Of a stretch of 64,000 nt of DNA, positions 50,413 through 58,616 are shown in pieces. Below the pieces are notes generated by a model. It made no database searches. It had not been told where the DNA came from and saw only the letters and a program-made list of their open reading frames with translations. A program made the position numbers and the translations under genes. The stretch lies in the NCBI GenBank assembly GCA_020633335.1, contig JACKDU010000011.1, forward strand, positions 124,001 to 188,000, given 5' to 3'. Positions within the stretch are counted from its first letter, which is position 1, and the number at the start of each line of letters is the position of its first letter. This stretch comes from Myxococcales bacterium. GTDB taxonomy: Bacteria; Myxococcota_A; Polyangia; Nannocystales; Nannocystaceae.

Positions 50413-52067
50413 TACGACGCCGCCGCGATCAGCGGCTCCAGGGCGGCCCGGAGTCGCTCTTCACACATGTCCTCAAGGACATCACCGTGGGCCATGACGA
50501 TCCGCCGGGCCCTCCAGCCGAGGAGCACCTCGTAGGACGCCGCCGCCGCCCGCCGATCGCGGGTGAGGAGGCGCGCGACGCGGTTGGGGCCGAGCGCGCG
50601 GAACGAGCCGATCGCCCGGTAGAGGAGCCGCGTCAGCCACTGGGGCTCCTCCTGGAGGTTGAAGAGGAGGTCGGTGCAGATCAGCGTGCGGCTCGGCCGG
50701 TGGAGGAAGACGACCTCGCTGATCGCCGGCCGACCGCCCATCAGGTGGGCCTCGAGCGCCTCCGGCCAGGGCTGGGCGCCGGCCTCGAGCGCGCGGTCGA
50801 AGGGGATCGCCGGCCGCTTGGCCGCGAGGCCGGGCGCCCCCCAGAGCGTCGCCTCGGGGTAGCGCGCCTTGGCGGCGGCGGCGAAGAGGTGGTGGAAGCG
50901 GTTGGGCGCGACGATCTCGCGGACGGGCCCGAGCGCCGCGAGCTCGGTCGCGAGCCCGTCGTCGATCGCCACCGGTGAGTGGAGCCAGAGGCCGCCGCCC
51001 GGGAGGGCGACGACGACCATCCGGAGCCGGGCCCGGAGGCCGCTGCCGTGGACGATCCGCTCGACCTCCCAGAGGCCGGGCGCGATGGGGCGGAGGGGGG
51101 CGTTGGGCTCGTTCATCGGCGCTTCTCTCGGGCGGGTCGCCGACGCACGAAGCAAGCGGCGGGCCAGCGCCGCGCCCGCGAGACCAGCGCCCGGAGGCCC
51201 GCGCGTCACGATCCCGACCAGCCCGAAGGGACAGGTTGTCGCCGACCCGCGGCGACCCCGGTCATTCTGTCGGAGCGGCCGCCGCGCGCCGCCGCCGAGG
51301 AGCGTCCGCCGCAGGAGGCGGAGGGTGAAGGGCGTGGCGATCGCGGCCGCGGCGACCGCGAGGACGAAGATCGGCAGGATGTAGATCGCCCGCGAGGTGT
51401 AGAGCACGTCGCGGGCGAAGAGCTCGTGGCTCAGCACCTGCTCGGCCACGAGCACCGAGGGGGCGATCAGGACCGCGACCGCGACCGTGATCCCCCAGAG
51501 GGTGAGGAGGCCGATCGCCCGACCGATGAAGAGGAGGCCGATCGACACCATGAGGCCGACCATCGCCGCCCGCGGCCAGAGCGGCGCCGTCGCGTAGGCG
51601 CTCTGGAGCGTGTGGTCGAGGAGGCCCGCGAGCGCGCCGGCGGCGTAGCACGACCAGCGGATCGTCCGGGTCTGGGCGAGGGTGTAGGCCGCCCAGGGGT
51701 TCGGGATCCCGAAGATCAGGGTGGGCGCGCGGTCGTAGCGCTCGACCAGGTCGCGCGAGGAGAGGAGGGCGATCGCCGCGAGCGGGAGGATCGCCAGGGT
51801 CTCGATGTTCGCGTGGTCGAGGCCGCCGCGGAGGTGGGGCCACTGCTGGGCGATCGCGCCGACGCAGGCGCCGACGCCGATCGCCCGCGCGAGCGAGAAG
51901 CGGAGGGCGAAGACCAGGGTCGCGCCGACGTAGACGCAGAGGTTGCCCCAGTCGACGTGGCGGCTGAAGAGCTCGCCCATGGAGATCGCCGCGCCGCCCG
52001 CGAGGATCACGAGCTCGCGGGGCGAGCGGCGCCCGGGGACGGTGATCGCGGGGTCATTCTCGGCCAT
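50412..52067 (-). CDS. membrane protein fused in frame to a DUF4336 (metallo-hydrolase-like) domain
   Basis: One uninterrupted 551-residue frame holds two parts. Residues about 1-255 form an integral membrane protein with six or seven hydrophobic helices (for example NLCVYVGATLVFALRFSLA and YILPIFVLAVAAAAIATPF), no family recognised. Residues about 318-551, starting with MNEPNAPLRPIAPGLWEVERIVHG, are a DUF4336 domain (metallo-beta-lactamase-like: LWLHSPVAIDD, IVAPNRFHHLF). The 60-residue linker has intergenic-like codon use and contains a copy of the dispersed palindrome. DUF4336 proteins are usually separate, and an ATG at 51116 could start one. Either a true fusion or two genes read through. 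The start at 52067 has TACCTT 6 nt upstream. Confidence 0.7.
   Translation of the reverse strand: MAENDPAITVPGRRSPRELVILAGGAAISMGELFSRHVDWGNLCVYVGATLVFALRFSLARAIGVGACVGAIAQQWPHLRGGLDHANIETLAILPLAAIALLSSRDLVERYDRAPTLIFGIPNPWAAYTLAQTRTIRWSCYAAGALAGLLDHTLQSAYATAPLWPRAAMVGLMVSIGLLFIGRAIGLLTLWGITVAVAVLIAPSVLVAEQVLSHELFARDVLYTSRAIYILPIFVLAVAAAAIATPFTLRLLRRTLLGGGARRPLRQNDRGRRGSATTCPFGLVGIVTRGPPGAGLAGAALARRLLRASATRPREAPMNEPNAPLRPIAPGLWEVERIVHGSGLRARLRMVVVALPGGGLWLHSPVAIDDGLATELAALGPVREIVAPNRFHHLFAAAAKARYPEATLWGAPGLAAKRPAIPFDRALEAGAQPWPEALEAHLMGGRPAISEVVFLHRPSRTLICTDLLFNLQEEPQWLTRLLYRAIGSFRALGPNRVARLLTRDRRAAAASYEVLLGWRARRIVMAHGDVLEDMCEERLRAALEPLIAAAS
50465..50484. repeat. dispersed interrupted palindrome, near perfect (copy 17)
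   Basis: ACATGTCC-TCAA-GGACATCA, with a 6-bp perfect core, inside the DUF4336 coding region. On the coding strand it gives GGT-GAT-GTC-CTT then TGT, in a region otherwise ending in G/C. Confidence 0.65.
51217..51236. repeat. dispersed interrupted palindrome (copy 18) in the fusion linker
   Basis: Arms ACCAGCCC and GGACAGGT around GAAG, translated as part of the linker between the membrane and DUF4336 parts. Confidence 0.5.
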
Positions 52068-52073
52068 CGACGC

Positions 52074-52079
52074 AAGGTA
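52074..52079 (-). promoter_or_regulatory. leaderless-type -10 element of the membrane/DUF4336 ORF
   Basis: TACCTT on the minus strand ends 6 nt before the ATG; no Shine-Dalgarno. Confidence 0.5.
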
Positions 52080-52197
52080 CACCGCGCCCGCGTCCGGGGC
52101 CACCGGGAGCCGCGAGGCCGCGCCCTCGCCCGCCCGGGCGTCGCGGCGGCCGGCCGCCTTGCCGGCCTCGCGCGGGCCGTGCCAAGCTCGCGCGGAG

Positions 52198-53510
52198 ATG
52201 GGCGACCAGGGCGGCGGCGCGGTCACAAATTGGCTGAAGCGGGCGTCGCCGCCGGTCTTCGCGGCCTTCGCGATCGCCGGCGCGTTCTCGGCCTACTTCT
52301 GCATGTACGGCTTTCGCAAGCCCTTCACCGCCGGCGCCTGGCCGGGGAGCATCCGCTCTGGGAGGGCCGCGAGCTCGACCTCAAGGTCGCCCTCCTGATC
52401 GCCCAGGTGGTCGGCTACTGCATCTCGAAGTTCCTCGGGATCAAGGTGATCTCGGAGATGAGCGGCCGCCGGCGCGGGCTGGCGATCCTCGCGCTCATCG
52501 CCGTCGCTGAGCTCGCGCTCGTCGCCTTCGCCCTGACCCCGGCGCCCTACTCGATCGCCTGGCTCCTGGTGAACGGCCTCCCGCTCGGGATGGTCTGGGG
52601 GCTGGTCTTCGGCTACCTCGAGGGGCGCCGCCTCTCGGAGGTGCTCGGGGCTGGCCTCAGCGCCAGCTACATCCTGGCGAGCGGCTTCGTCAAGACGGTC
52701 GGCCGCTGGATCCTCGCGCTCGGGGTGCCGGAGGCCTGGATGCCGGCGCTGACCGGGCTCATCTTCCTGCCGCCGCTCCTCGTCGCGGTCTGGATGCTCG
52801 GCCAGCTGCCGGCGCCGAGCGCCGAGGACGAGCTCCTGCGGACCCGGCGGGCGCCGATGGACGGGGCGACCCGCGGCCGCTTCTTCCGCGGCTTCGCCCC
52901 GGGCCTCCTCCTCCTCACCGGCCTCTACGTCCTCCTCACCGCCTTCCGCGACTTCCGCGACAACTTCGCGCCGGAGATCTGGGACGCGCTCGGCTACGCC
53001 GACACGCCCTCGGTGATGACCACCGCCGAGATCCCGATCACCGTCGGTGTCCTCCTCGCGCTCGCGTCGATCATGAAGGTCCGCGACAACCGGCGGGCGC
53101 TCCTGCTGATCCACGGGATCATGGCCGGCGGGGCGCTCTTGATCGTCGCCGCGACCGCGGCCTGGCAGCTCGGGGTGATCGGCGCGGCGCCCTGGATGAT
53201 CCTGGTCGGCCTCGGGCTCTACGTCGGCTACGTCCCCTTCGGCTGCGTCCTCTTCGACCGGCTCATCGCCGCGGTCGGGTTTGTCGGCACCGCCGGCTTC
53301 ATGATCTACGTGACCGACGCCTTCGGCTACCTCGGCTCGGTCGGCCTCCTCCTCTACAAGAGCCTCGGCCAGGCGAGCCTCTCGTGGCTCGACTTCTTCG
53401 TCGGCGCCGCCTATGCGACGGGGCTGGTCGCGCTCGCCTGCTTCGGCGGCTCGCTCGCCTACTTCGCCCGCCGCACCCGCGCGCTCGCCCGGGCGCCGCA
53501 CCTCGAGTGA
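52198..53510 (+). pseudogene. DUF5690 family membrane transporter, frameshifted near 52350
   Basis: A multi-helix membrane protein of the DUF5690 (MFS-like) type. The first 50 residues (NWLKRASPPVFAAFAIAGAFSAYF, CMYGFRKPFTAGAWPG) are in one frame and the remaining 385 (ELDLKVALLIAQVVGYCISKF, DAFGYLGSVGLLLYKSLG, and others) in another. Adding one G to the GGGG run at about 52353-52356 restores AWPGEHPLWEGRELDLK without a gap, so a single base is missing. Everything else in the gene reads as a normal, conserved coding region, so this is either a very recent inactivation or a sequencing error in a G-run. If repaired the protein would have about 437 residues. Confidence 0.8.
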
Positions 53511-53525
53511 GCGTCGGCGCCGGCG

Positions 53526-54116
53526 CTAGCCCTCGTCGTCGAACTCGTCCTCGACGACGTCGTCCTCGTCGTCGCCGTACTCGTCGTCGAGCCCGAAGGC
53601 GAGCGCCTCGTCGGCGCCGACCTCACCGGACTCCCAGGACGACCTCGACACCGGGAACTCCCAGTGCCAGGGCTCCTGCTTGTAGGGGTGCCAGCCGAAC
53701 TCGTGGGCGTTGTCGACGAGCCAGTCGTGGAGCTTGGTCTTGCGCTGGGCGGCGGCGGTCTTGCGGTTCGGCGCGAGGCCGCCGACGCCGATGTCCATCG
53801 CCAGGCCGGTCTCGTGGGGCGAGGCGTAGGCGAGCCACTTCCTGCCCTCCTTCACCGAGCCGTACTTGCGGATCAGCGTCTGCTCGTAGTCCTCGCGCGA
53901 CTTCCAGCGGTGGGGCCGCCACCCCGACGAGATCTTGAGCTCGATGCCCAGGTCACGGGCGATCGCCGCGGCCATCTGCTCCATCGCCGCGGCCGCGAGC
54001 TTGTGGAGCCGGCACTGCGAGCTCACCGAGGGCACCGGCACCAGGAGATCCGAGGACGACTTCATCGTCCCGTAGTTGGCGACCTTGACCCGCTTCTCCT
54101 GGTAGTTGCTCCCCAC
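53526..54116 (-). CDS. VanY-like D-alanyl-D-alanine carboxypeptidase (M15)
   Basis: This is a 196-residue M15 peptidase, a zinc enzyme acting on peptidoglycan peptides. The zinc site motifs are SPHETGLAMDIG (His101, Asp108) and EPWHWEF (Glu148, His151); KISSGWRPHRWKSREDYEQT is the usual upstream region. No signal peptide is visible from the GTG start, which has GAGGAGG 5 nt upstream, so export would need another route. The C-terminus is a strongly acidic tail of about 40 residues (runs of Asp and Glu), not part of the catalytic fold. It is convergent with the transporter gene (15 nt apart) and divergent from the HtrA gene. Confidence 0.88.
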   Translation of the reverse strand: MGSNYQEKRVKVANYGTMKSSSDLLVPVPSVSSQCRLHKLAAAAMEQMAAAIARDLGIELKISSGWRPHRWKSREDYEQTLIRKYGSVKEGRKWLAYASPHETGLAMDIGVGGLAPNRKTAAAQRKTKLHDWLVDNAHEFGWHPYKQEPWHWEFPVSRSSWESGEVGADEALAFGLDDEYGDDEDDVVEDEFDDEG

Positions 54117-54262
54117 GGGGACCTCCTCGCGGCCGGCGCCGCTCCGCGATTGTCGACCAGGGCGGCGTCGGATCGCAACGTGGGCCGGGCGGCGCGCCCG
54201 AACGCGCATGGGCGCGCTCTCTCACCCGGGAATATCGCCGCGGGGCCCCCGGTTGCTCGGAC

Positions 54263-55726
54263 ATGCGCGCCACGAGCCCACGTCGTCAACGCCTCCGCTC
54301 CCCGCGAGCGCTCGCCCTCTACCTCGCGCTCTCGACCGCGGGCGCGGCCGCCCTCGCGTTCTCCTGCGAGAGCGAGGCCGCGGCCGGCGAGGCCCGCCTC
54401 TGGAAGGAGGGCGACGGCACCCCGGTCGTCGCCGGCGATCACTACGATCCGCGGCGCTCGCTCGCGCCGCTGATCAAGGCGATCTCGCCGGCGGTCGTGT
54501 CGATCCGGACCACCGGCAAGGGGCCGCAGGGGGCGGCCGGCGGGGTCGATCCGCGGATGCTCCCCTTCCTCCCGCAGATGCCCGAGCAGCCGCTCTCGGG
54601 GATCGGCTCCGGCTTCATCATCAGCGGCGACGGCCTGGTGATCACCAACAACCACGTCGTCGAGGGGAGCGAGAAGCTCGAGGTCAAGCTCGCCGACGGC
54701 CGCCTCTTCTCGGCCAAGGTGCTCGGCCGCGACCCCCACACCGACGTCGCGGTGGTCAAGCTCGAGGGCGCGAGCGGGCTGCCGAGCGTCCGCCTCGGCT
54801 CGAGCGATGGCCTCGCGGTCGGCGACTGGGTGCTGGCGATCGGCTCGCCGATGGGGCTCGAGCAGACCGCGACCACCGGGATCGTCTCGGCGAAGAAGCG
54901 CGGCAGCCTCGGCCTCTACGGCAACTCCTACGTCGACTTCCTCCAGACCGACGCGGCGATCTCCCCGGGCAACAGCGGCGGGCCGCTCTTCAACCTCGAC
55001 GGCGAGGTGATCGGGATCAACACGGCGATCTCGGCGATGGGCCGCGGGATCGGCTTCGCGGTGCCGATCGACCAGGCGAAGGCGGTGATCCCCCAGCTCC
55101 ACGCGAGCGGCAAGGTCGAGCGCGGCTGGCTCGGGATCGCCGGCCGCGACGTCGAGCCGGCGGTCGGCGTCGCCCCGCAGCCTGGCGCGGTGGTCGGCGA
55201 GATCCACTCGAGCACGCCGGCGGCGAAGGCCGGGCTGCGGGCGGGCGATCGGATCGTCAGCGTCGACGGCAAGGCGATCGAGAACTTCTCCGACCTCCGC
55301 GGGCGGATCGCCGAGAGCCGCCCGGGCGCGAAGATCAAGGTCGGGGTCGAGCGCGGCGGCAAGCGCCTCGAGCTCCCGGTCACCCTCGGTGCGCTGCCGA
55401 GCGACGACGAGCTCCGGCGCCTCGCGGCGGGATCGCCTGGCCCGGAGTCCGCGGGCCCCGGCGGCGGCGACCTCTACGGCAGCGGCGGCCCGCGCCTCGG
55501 CGTCGACGTCGATCCCCGCGACGACACGCGGGTCAAGGCGGTGCGCCCCGGCTCGATCGCCGCCGACCTCGGCCTCCGCCCCGGCGATCGGATCACCGAG
55601 ATCAACGGCCAGCCGATCAAGGGCCGGGCCGACATCGGCCGTGCGCTCGCCCGTGATCGCAGGCGGGTCGAGGTCAGCGTCGATCGCGGGGGCTCGACCT
55701 TCACCTCGGTGATCGAGCGGCGCTAG
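54263..55726 (+). CDS. HtrA/DegP-type serine protease with two PDZ domains
   Basis: This is a 487-residue periplasmic quality-control protease. A signal peptide or anchor (ALALYLALSTAGAAALAFSC, possibly a lipobox with SC) precedes the trypsin-like domain with the full triad: His131 (ITNNHVV), Asp161 (PHTDVAVVKL) and Ser238 (AAISPGNSGGPLF). Two PDZ domains follow (RGWLGIAGRD to LPVTLG and GPRLGVDVDPRD to the end), as in DegP. A 13-bp perfect hairpin lies 14 nt after the stop. The convergent Dus gene runs through that hairpin and overlaps the htrA end by 26 nt on the other strand. Confidence 0.94.
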   Translation: MRATSPRRQRLRSPRALALYLALSTAGAAALAFSCESEAAAGEARLWKEGDGTPVVAGDHYDPRRSLAPLIKAISPAVVSIRTTGKGPQGAAGGVDPRMLPFLPQMPEQPLSGIGSGFIISGDGLVITNNHVVEGSEKLEVKLADGRLFSAKVLGRDPHTDVAVVKLEGASGLPSVRLGSSDGLAVGDWVLAIGSPMGLEQTATTGIVSAKKRGSLGLYGNSYVDFLQTDAAISPGNSGGPLFNLDGEVIGINTAISAMGRGIGFAVPIDQAKAVIPQLHASGKVERGWLGIAGRDVEPAVGVAPQPGAVVGEIHSSTPAAKAGLRAGDRIVSVDGKAIENFSDLRGRIAESRPGAKIKVGVERGGKRLELPVTLGALPSDDELRRLAAGSPGPESAGPGGGDLYGSGGPRLGVDVDPRDDTRVKAVRPGSIAADLGLRPGDRITEINGQPIKGRADIGRALARDRRRVEVSVDRGGSTFTSVIERR

Positions 55727-56849
55727 CCGGGTCTCGTGATCGATCCTCCGCGCGGCCCAGCTCGGGGGCTGCGCGGAGGATCGCCGGCCGCGGCCGCGGG
55801 CCTCTCGAGCGACGATGATTCGCCCGTCGCGCGCGGGCCCAGCGCCCGAGGAGCGGGTCCATCGCCTCCCAGGCGCCGACGACCTTGACCTGGTCGAATA
55901 GACAGGCGACCTCGGGGTCGCGCTCACCCGCGAAGCGCAGCCACTGCTTGACCCGAGAGAGCGCCCGCGACTCGATCGCGCCGCTGGCGACGAGGCGGCC
56001 GTGGTAGTCGCGCCAGAGGTCGACGAGCGCGTCGCGGTCGAGCTCGACCGCGCGGCCGCGGGCGCGGGCGAAGATCGCGGGATCGACCATCGCCCCGCGG
56101 CCGATCATGAAGGCCTCGCAGCCGCTCGCGGCCGCGCACGCGCCGAGATCGTCCGGCGTGAGGAGGTCGCCGTTGGCCACCAGGGGCGCGAGGCCGAGGG
56201 CGCTCGCGCGGGCGAGCGATCGCCAGAGCACCGGCGGCTTGTAGCCCTGGGCGCGGGTGCGGGCGTGGATCGTGATCCACGAGGCGCCGCCGGCCGCCGC
56301 GGCCGCGACGATCGCCTCGAGCGCGTCGTCGTCGGCCCAGCCGACCCGGATCTTCGCGCTCACCGGGATCGCCGGCGCGACCGCGTCGCGGACCGCGGCG
56401 ACGATCCCCCGCAGGCGCTCGGGGTAGCGGAGGAGGCTCGCGCCGCCGTCGTGGTTGTTCACGGTCTTCGCCGGGCAGCCGAAGTTGAGGTCGATCGCCG
56501 GGGCGCCGAGCTCCGCGGCGATCCGGGCGCTGGCGGCCAGCGGCGCCGGAGCGCCGCCGAGGAGCTGGACCTGCACCGGCACCCCCGCGCGGGTCCGGCC
56601 GCCGCGCGCGAGCTCGGGGCAGTGGCGGAGGATCACCCGCGCCGGCGCGGGGTCGCGGGTCACCCGGACGAACTCGGAGACGCAGAGCGAGACCCCGGCG
56701 TCGCCGCCGAGGAGGTCGGTGATCACCTCGCGGAAGACCGCGTCGGTGACCCCGTCCATCGGCGCGAGCGCGAGGAAGAGGCCCTCGTCGCTCGGCGTCG
56801 CGGCGACCCGCGCCCGGCTCGCCCAGCGGCGCTCCCAGCCGGCGCTCAT
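55701..56849 (-). CDS. tRNA-dihydrouridine synthase (Dus family)
   Basis: This is a 382-residue flavoenzyme that reduces uridines in tRNA. LALAPMDGVTDAVFREV is the FMN-binding N-terminus, LNFGCPAKTVNNHDGGASLLR carries the catalytic Cys, and IPVSAKIRVGW, ITIHARTRAQGY and LVANGDLLTPDD complete the TIM-barrel signature; it looks closest to DusC-type proteins. The last 45 residues are Arg-rich, run through the htrA terminator hairpin and overlap htrA antisense, so the C-terminal extension may be non-conserved. Its ATG overlaps the preceding small gene (ATGA). A copy of the dispersed palindrome lies near the C-terminus (ACLFDQVK). Confidence 0.9.
   Translation of the reverse strand: MSAGWERRWASRARVAATPSDEGLFLALAPMDGVTDAVFREVITDLLGGDAGVSLCVSEFVRVTRDPAPARVILRHCPELARGGRTRAGVPVQVQLLGGAPAPLAASARIAAELGAPAIDLNFGCPAKTVNNHDGGASLLRYPERLRGIVAAVRDAVAPAIPVSAKIRVGWADDDALEAIVAAAAAGGASWITIHARTRAQGYKPPVLWRSLARASALGLAPLVANGDLLTPDDLGACAAASGCEAFMIGRGAMVDPAIFARARGRAVELDRDALVDLWRDYHGRLVASGAIESRALSRVKQWLRFAGERDPEVACLFDQVKVVGAWEAMDPLLGRWARARRANHRRSRGPRPRPAILRAAPELGRAEDRSRDPASAARSPR
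55741..55783 (+). terminator. long perfect hairpin after htrA
   Basis: A perfect 13-bp stem (55741-55753 with 55771-55783), 17-nt loop, starting 14 nt after the htrA stop. It has no U-tract and lies inside the 3' part of the convergent dus gene. Confidence 0.6.
55888..55907. repeat. dispersed interrupted palindrome (copy 19)
   Basis: Arms ACCTGGTC and AGACAGGC around GAAT, in the dus gene; gives the rare codons TGT and CTA on the coding strand. Confidence 0.45.
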
Positions 56850-57160
56850 CCCTGCCTGGCGAGGTTGAGGTCGAGCTGGCGATCGTCGTCCGGGGACCAG
56901 GGGATGAGCAGGAGCTCGTAGGCGCGGCTCACCTGGGCCTCGCCGTCGGCGCGCCGGCGGATCATCCGGCAGACGAAGCCGCTCGGCGTCAGCAGGCGCT
57001 CGCCGAGGAGCTCCCAGAGCGCGAGCTCGGCCTCCTCCGCTCGGTAGCCGCGATCGATCATCGCGTCGACGATCGTCCCCATGGCGACGCCCTGCTCGCC
57101 CCGCTGGGAGGCCGCCTCGAGGATCGCCGGTCGAAGCCCTTCGCTCATCCGAACGCGCAT
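56846..57160 (-). CDS. small hypothetical protein coupled to dus
   Basis: This is a 104-residue protein from the ATG at 57160 (a second ATG at 57148 gives MSEGLRPAIL). It has a helical, winged-helix-like layout: ILEAASQRGEQGVAMGTIVDAMIDRGYRAEEAELALWELLGERLLT, then strands. No family was recognised; a DNA- or RNA-binding role is only a guess. Its stop overlaps the dus ATG, so it is translated with the tRNA-modifying enzyme. Confidence 0.65.
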   Translation of the reverse strand: MRVRMSEGLRPAILEAASQRGEQGVAMGTIVDAMIDRGYRAEEAELALWELLGERLLTPSGFVCRMIRRRADGEAQVSRAYELLLIPWSPDDDRQLDLNLARQG

Positions 57161-57215
57161 GGTGGCCCGGCGCGGCGACGCGCGCAAGCCCCAAGCCAGG
57201 GCCTGGCCTCGAGGC

Positions 57216-58415
57216 CTAGCCCTTGCCCCAGACCTGCCCCTGGAAGGAGAAGCCGATCACCAGGGTGGGCATACCAGGGAGGCTGTCGCCGACCGAGCCG
57301 CGCTCGACGGTCCCGTCGCTCGAGAACTCGGGCGAGCCGTGGGCGCGGTAGCGGTGCTTGATCCACCACTGCGAGATCACCAGGATCGTCGGCTTGTTGA
57401 ACTTCTTGTCGGGCCGATCGAAGAACGTGTAGGCGATCAGCGGCCCGAGGCGGAAGGTCGGGCCGTTGGGGTCGTCGGTGCTCTCGCCCGGGAGGAACGA
57501 CGAGTCCTTGTAGAACGCCTTGACGACGGTCGCCCGGACGCCGGCGGTGAGCCCGAACTTGCTCGCCTGATAGAGCACGTCGGAGTCATTGATGATGTGC
57601 CAGCCGTGACCCTGGATCATGATGTCGTCACGGATGAAGTAGAAGACCGGGTCCTTGCGGCCGTCGCCGTCGTTGTCGCGGAGGTTGATGTCGGTGCGGA
57701 ACGACTGGAAGTCGTTGCGGATCGCCACCGGCCCCACCTTGGCCTGGAGGAGCGCCGCGAACTGGGCCTGGGTGCCGGTCTCCGAGTAGCGGTTGTTGGT
57801 CGTCGACTCGTACTCGGCGGTGTAGTGCTCGGCGGTCGGCGTGTTGTAGGACTGCAGGAAGTCGAAGGTCCCGAAGAACGAGAGGAGCCCGTAGGACGCG
57901 CGGAGGCGGAGGATCGCCAGGGGCTGGATCGTCAACATCGCGCTGACCTTGGTGAGCGCCGGGTTGAGGACCGGCTCGACGCCGAAGCCGATATGCGAGC
58001 CCGACTTGAGGCGGCTGACCGCGCCGTCGTAGATCCGCCAGCGGTAGTCGAGGTTGAAGCGGTTCTCGAGGCCGAGCGCGTTGAGGCGGGCGACCGTGAG
58101 GTTGTTGTAATAGAAGGAGTGCTTCGGCATCCCGCCCTGGGGCGGCGGGCGCGGTGCGCTCGACACCTCGTCGACGGTCTCAGGCGCGTCCCCTGGGGCG
58201 GGGCCTTCGGGGGCCGAGGCGGGCGCGGGATCGACGGGCTCGTCCGTCGACGCCTCGGCGGGCGCGGGCTCGGCGGGCGCGTCGGGCTCGGCTGGCGCGG
58301 GCTGGGATGCGTCCGCGACGCTCGTCTCTTCTGGAGAGTCTTCGGCCGGCGCGGCGAGGGCCAGGCTCGCTGGTAGCAGGAGTGCGGAGAGGATACCGAG
58401 GCCCGCGGACGTCAT
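57216..58415 (-). CDS. predicted outer-membrane beta-barrel protein
   Basis: This is a 399-residue exported protein. A signal peptide (ILSALLLPASLALAAPA) is followed by an Ala/Pro/Glu linker to about residue 95, then a region of alternating strands with many aromatic ends (SFYYNNLTVARLNALGLENRF, LNPALTKVSAMLTIQPLAILRLRASYGLLSFFG, TLVIGFSFQGQVWGKG) that fits a beta-barrel. The final residue is not the usual aromatic. No family recognised. The start is supported by TATGGT 8 nt upstream. The 200-nt gap before it is AT-richer than its surroundings and holds a degenerate palindrome. Confidence 0.75.
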   Translation of the reverse strand: MTSAGLGILSALLLPASLALAAPAEDSPEETSVADASQPAPAEPDAPAEPAPAEASTDEPVDPAPASAPEGPAPGDAPETVDEVSSAPRPPPQGGMPKHSFYYNNLTVARLNALGLENRFNLDYRWRIYDGAVSRLKSGSHIGFGVEPVLNPALTKVSAMLTIQPLAILRLRASYGLLSFFGTFDFLQSYNTPTAEHYTAEYESTTNNRYSETGTQAQFAALLQAKVGPVAIRNDFQSFRTDINLRDNDGDGRKDPVFYFIRDDIMIQGHGWHIINDSDVLYQASKFGLTAGVRATVVKAFYKDSSFLPGESTDDPNGPTFRLGPLIAYTFFDRPDKKFNKPTILVISQWWIKHRYRAHGSPEFSSDGTVERGSVGDSLPGMPTLVIGFSFQGQVWGKG

Positions 58416-58423
58416 GAGAAACG

Positions 58424-58429
58424 ACCATA
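58424..58429 (-). promoter_or_regulatory. leaderless-type -10 element of the beta-barrel protein gene
   Basis: TATGGT on the minus strand ends 8 nt before the ATG; no Shine-Dalgarno. Confidence 0.5.
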
Positions 58430-58472
58430 GCCGCCGGGCGCGACAAGGGGCTACACCTAGTTGGATCCCCTC

Positions 58473-58492
58473 GCCTGTCCTTAAAAACCGGT
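58473..58492. repeat. possible degenerate palindrome (copy 22) in the gap before the beta-barrel gene
   Basis: The left arm GCCTGTCC is intact beside TTAA, but the right arm AAACCGGT is not complementary. A remnant at best. Confidence 0.25.
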
Positions 58493-58616
58493 TATCGGGG
58501 GAGGAATGATCTCTCCGATTTTCCGGTGAAATCCGGGCGAGTGCGCGCCGCGAGCGTGCAGCCGGTCGTCGCCGGCGAAGCTGCGACGCTCCGCGAAGCG
58601 GCGGAGGAGGGCGCTG

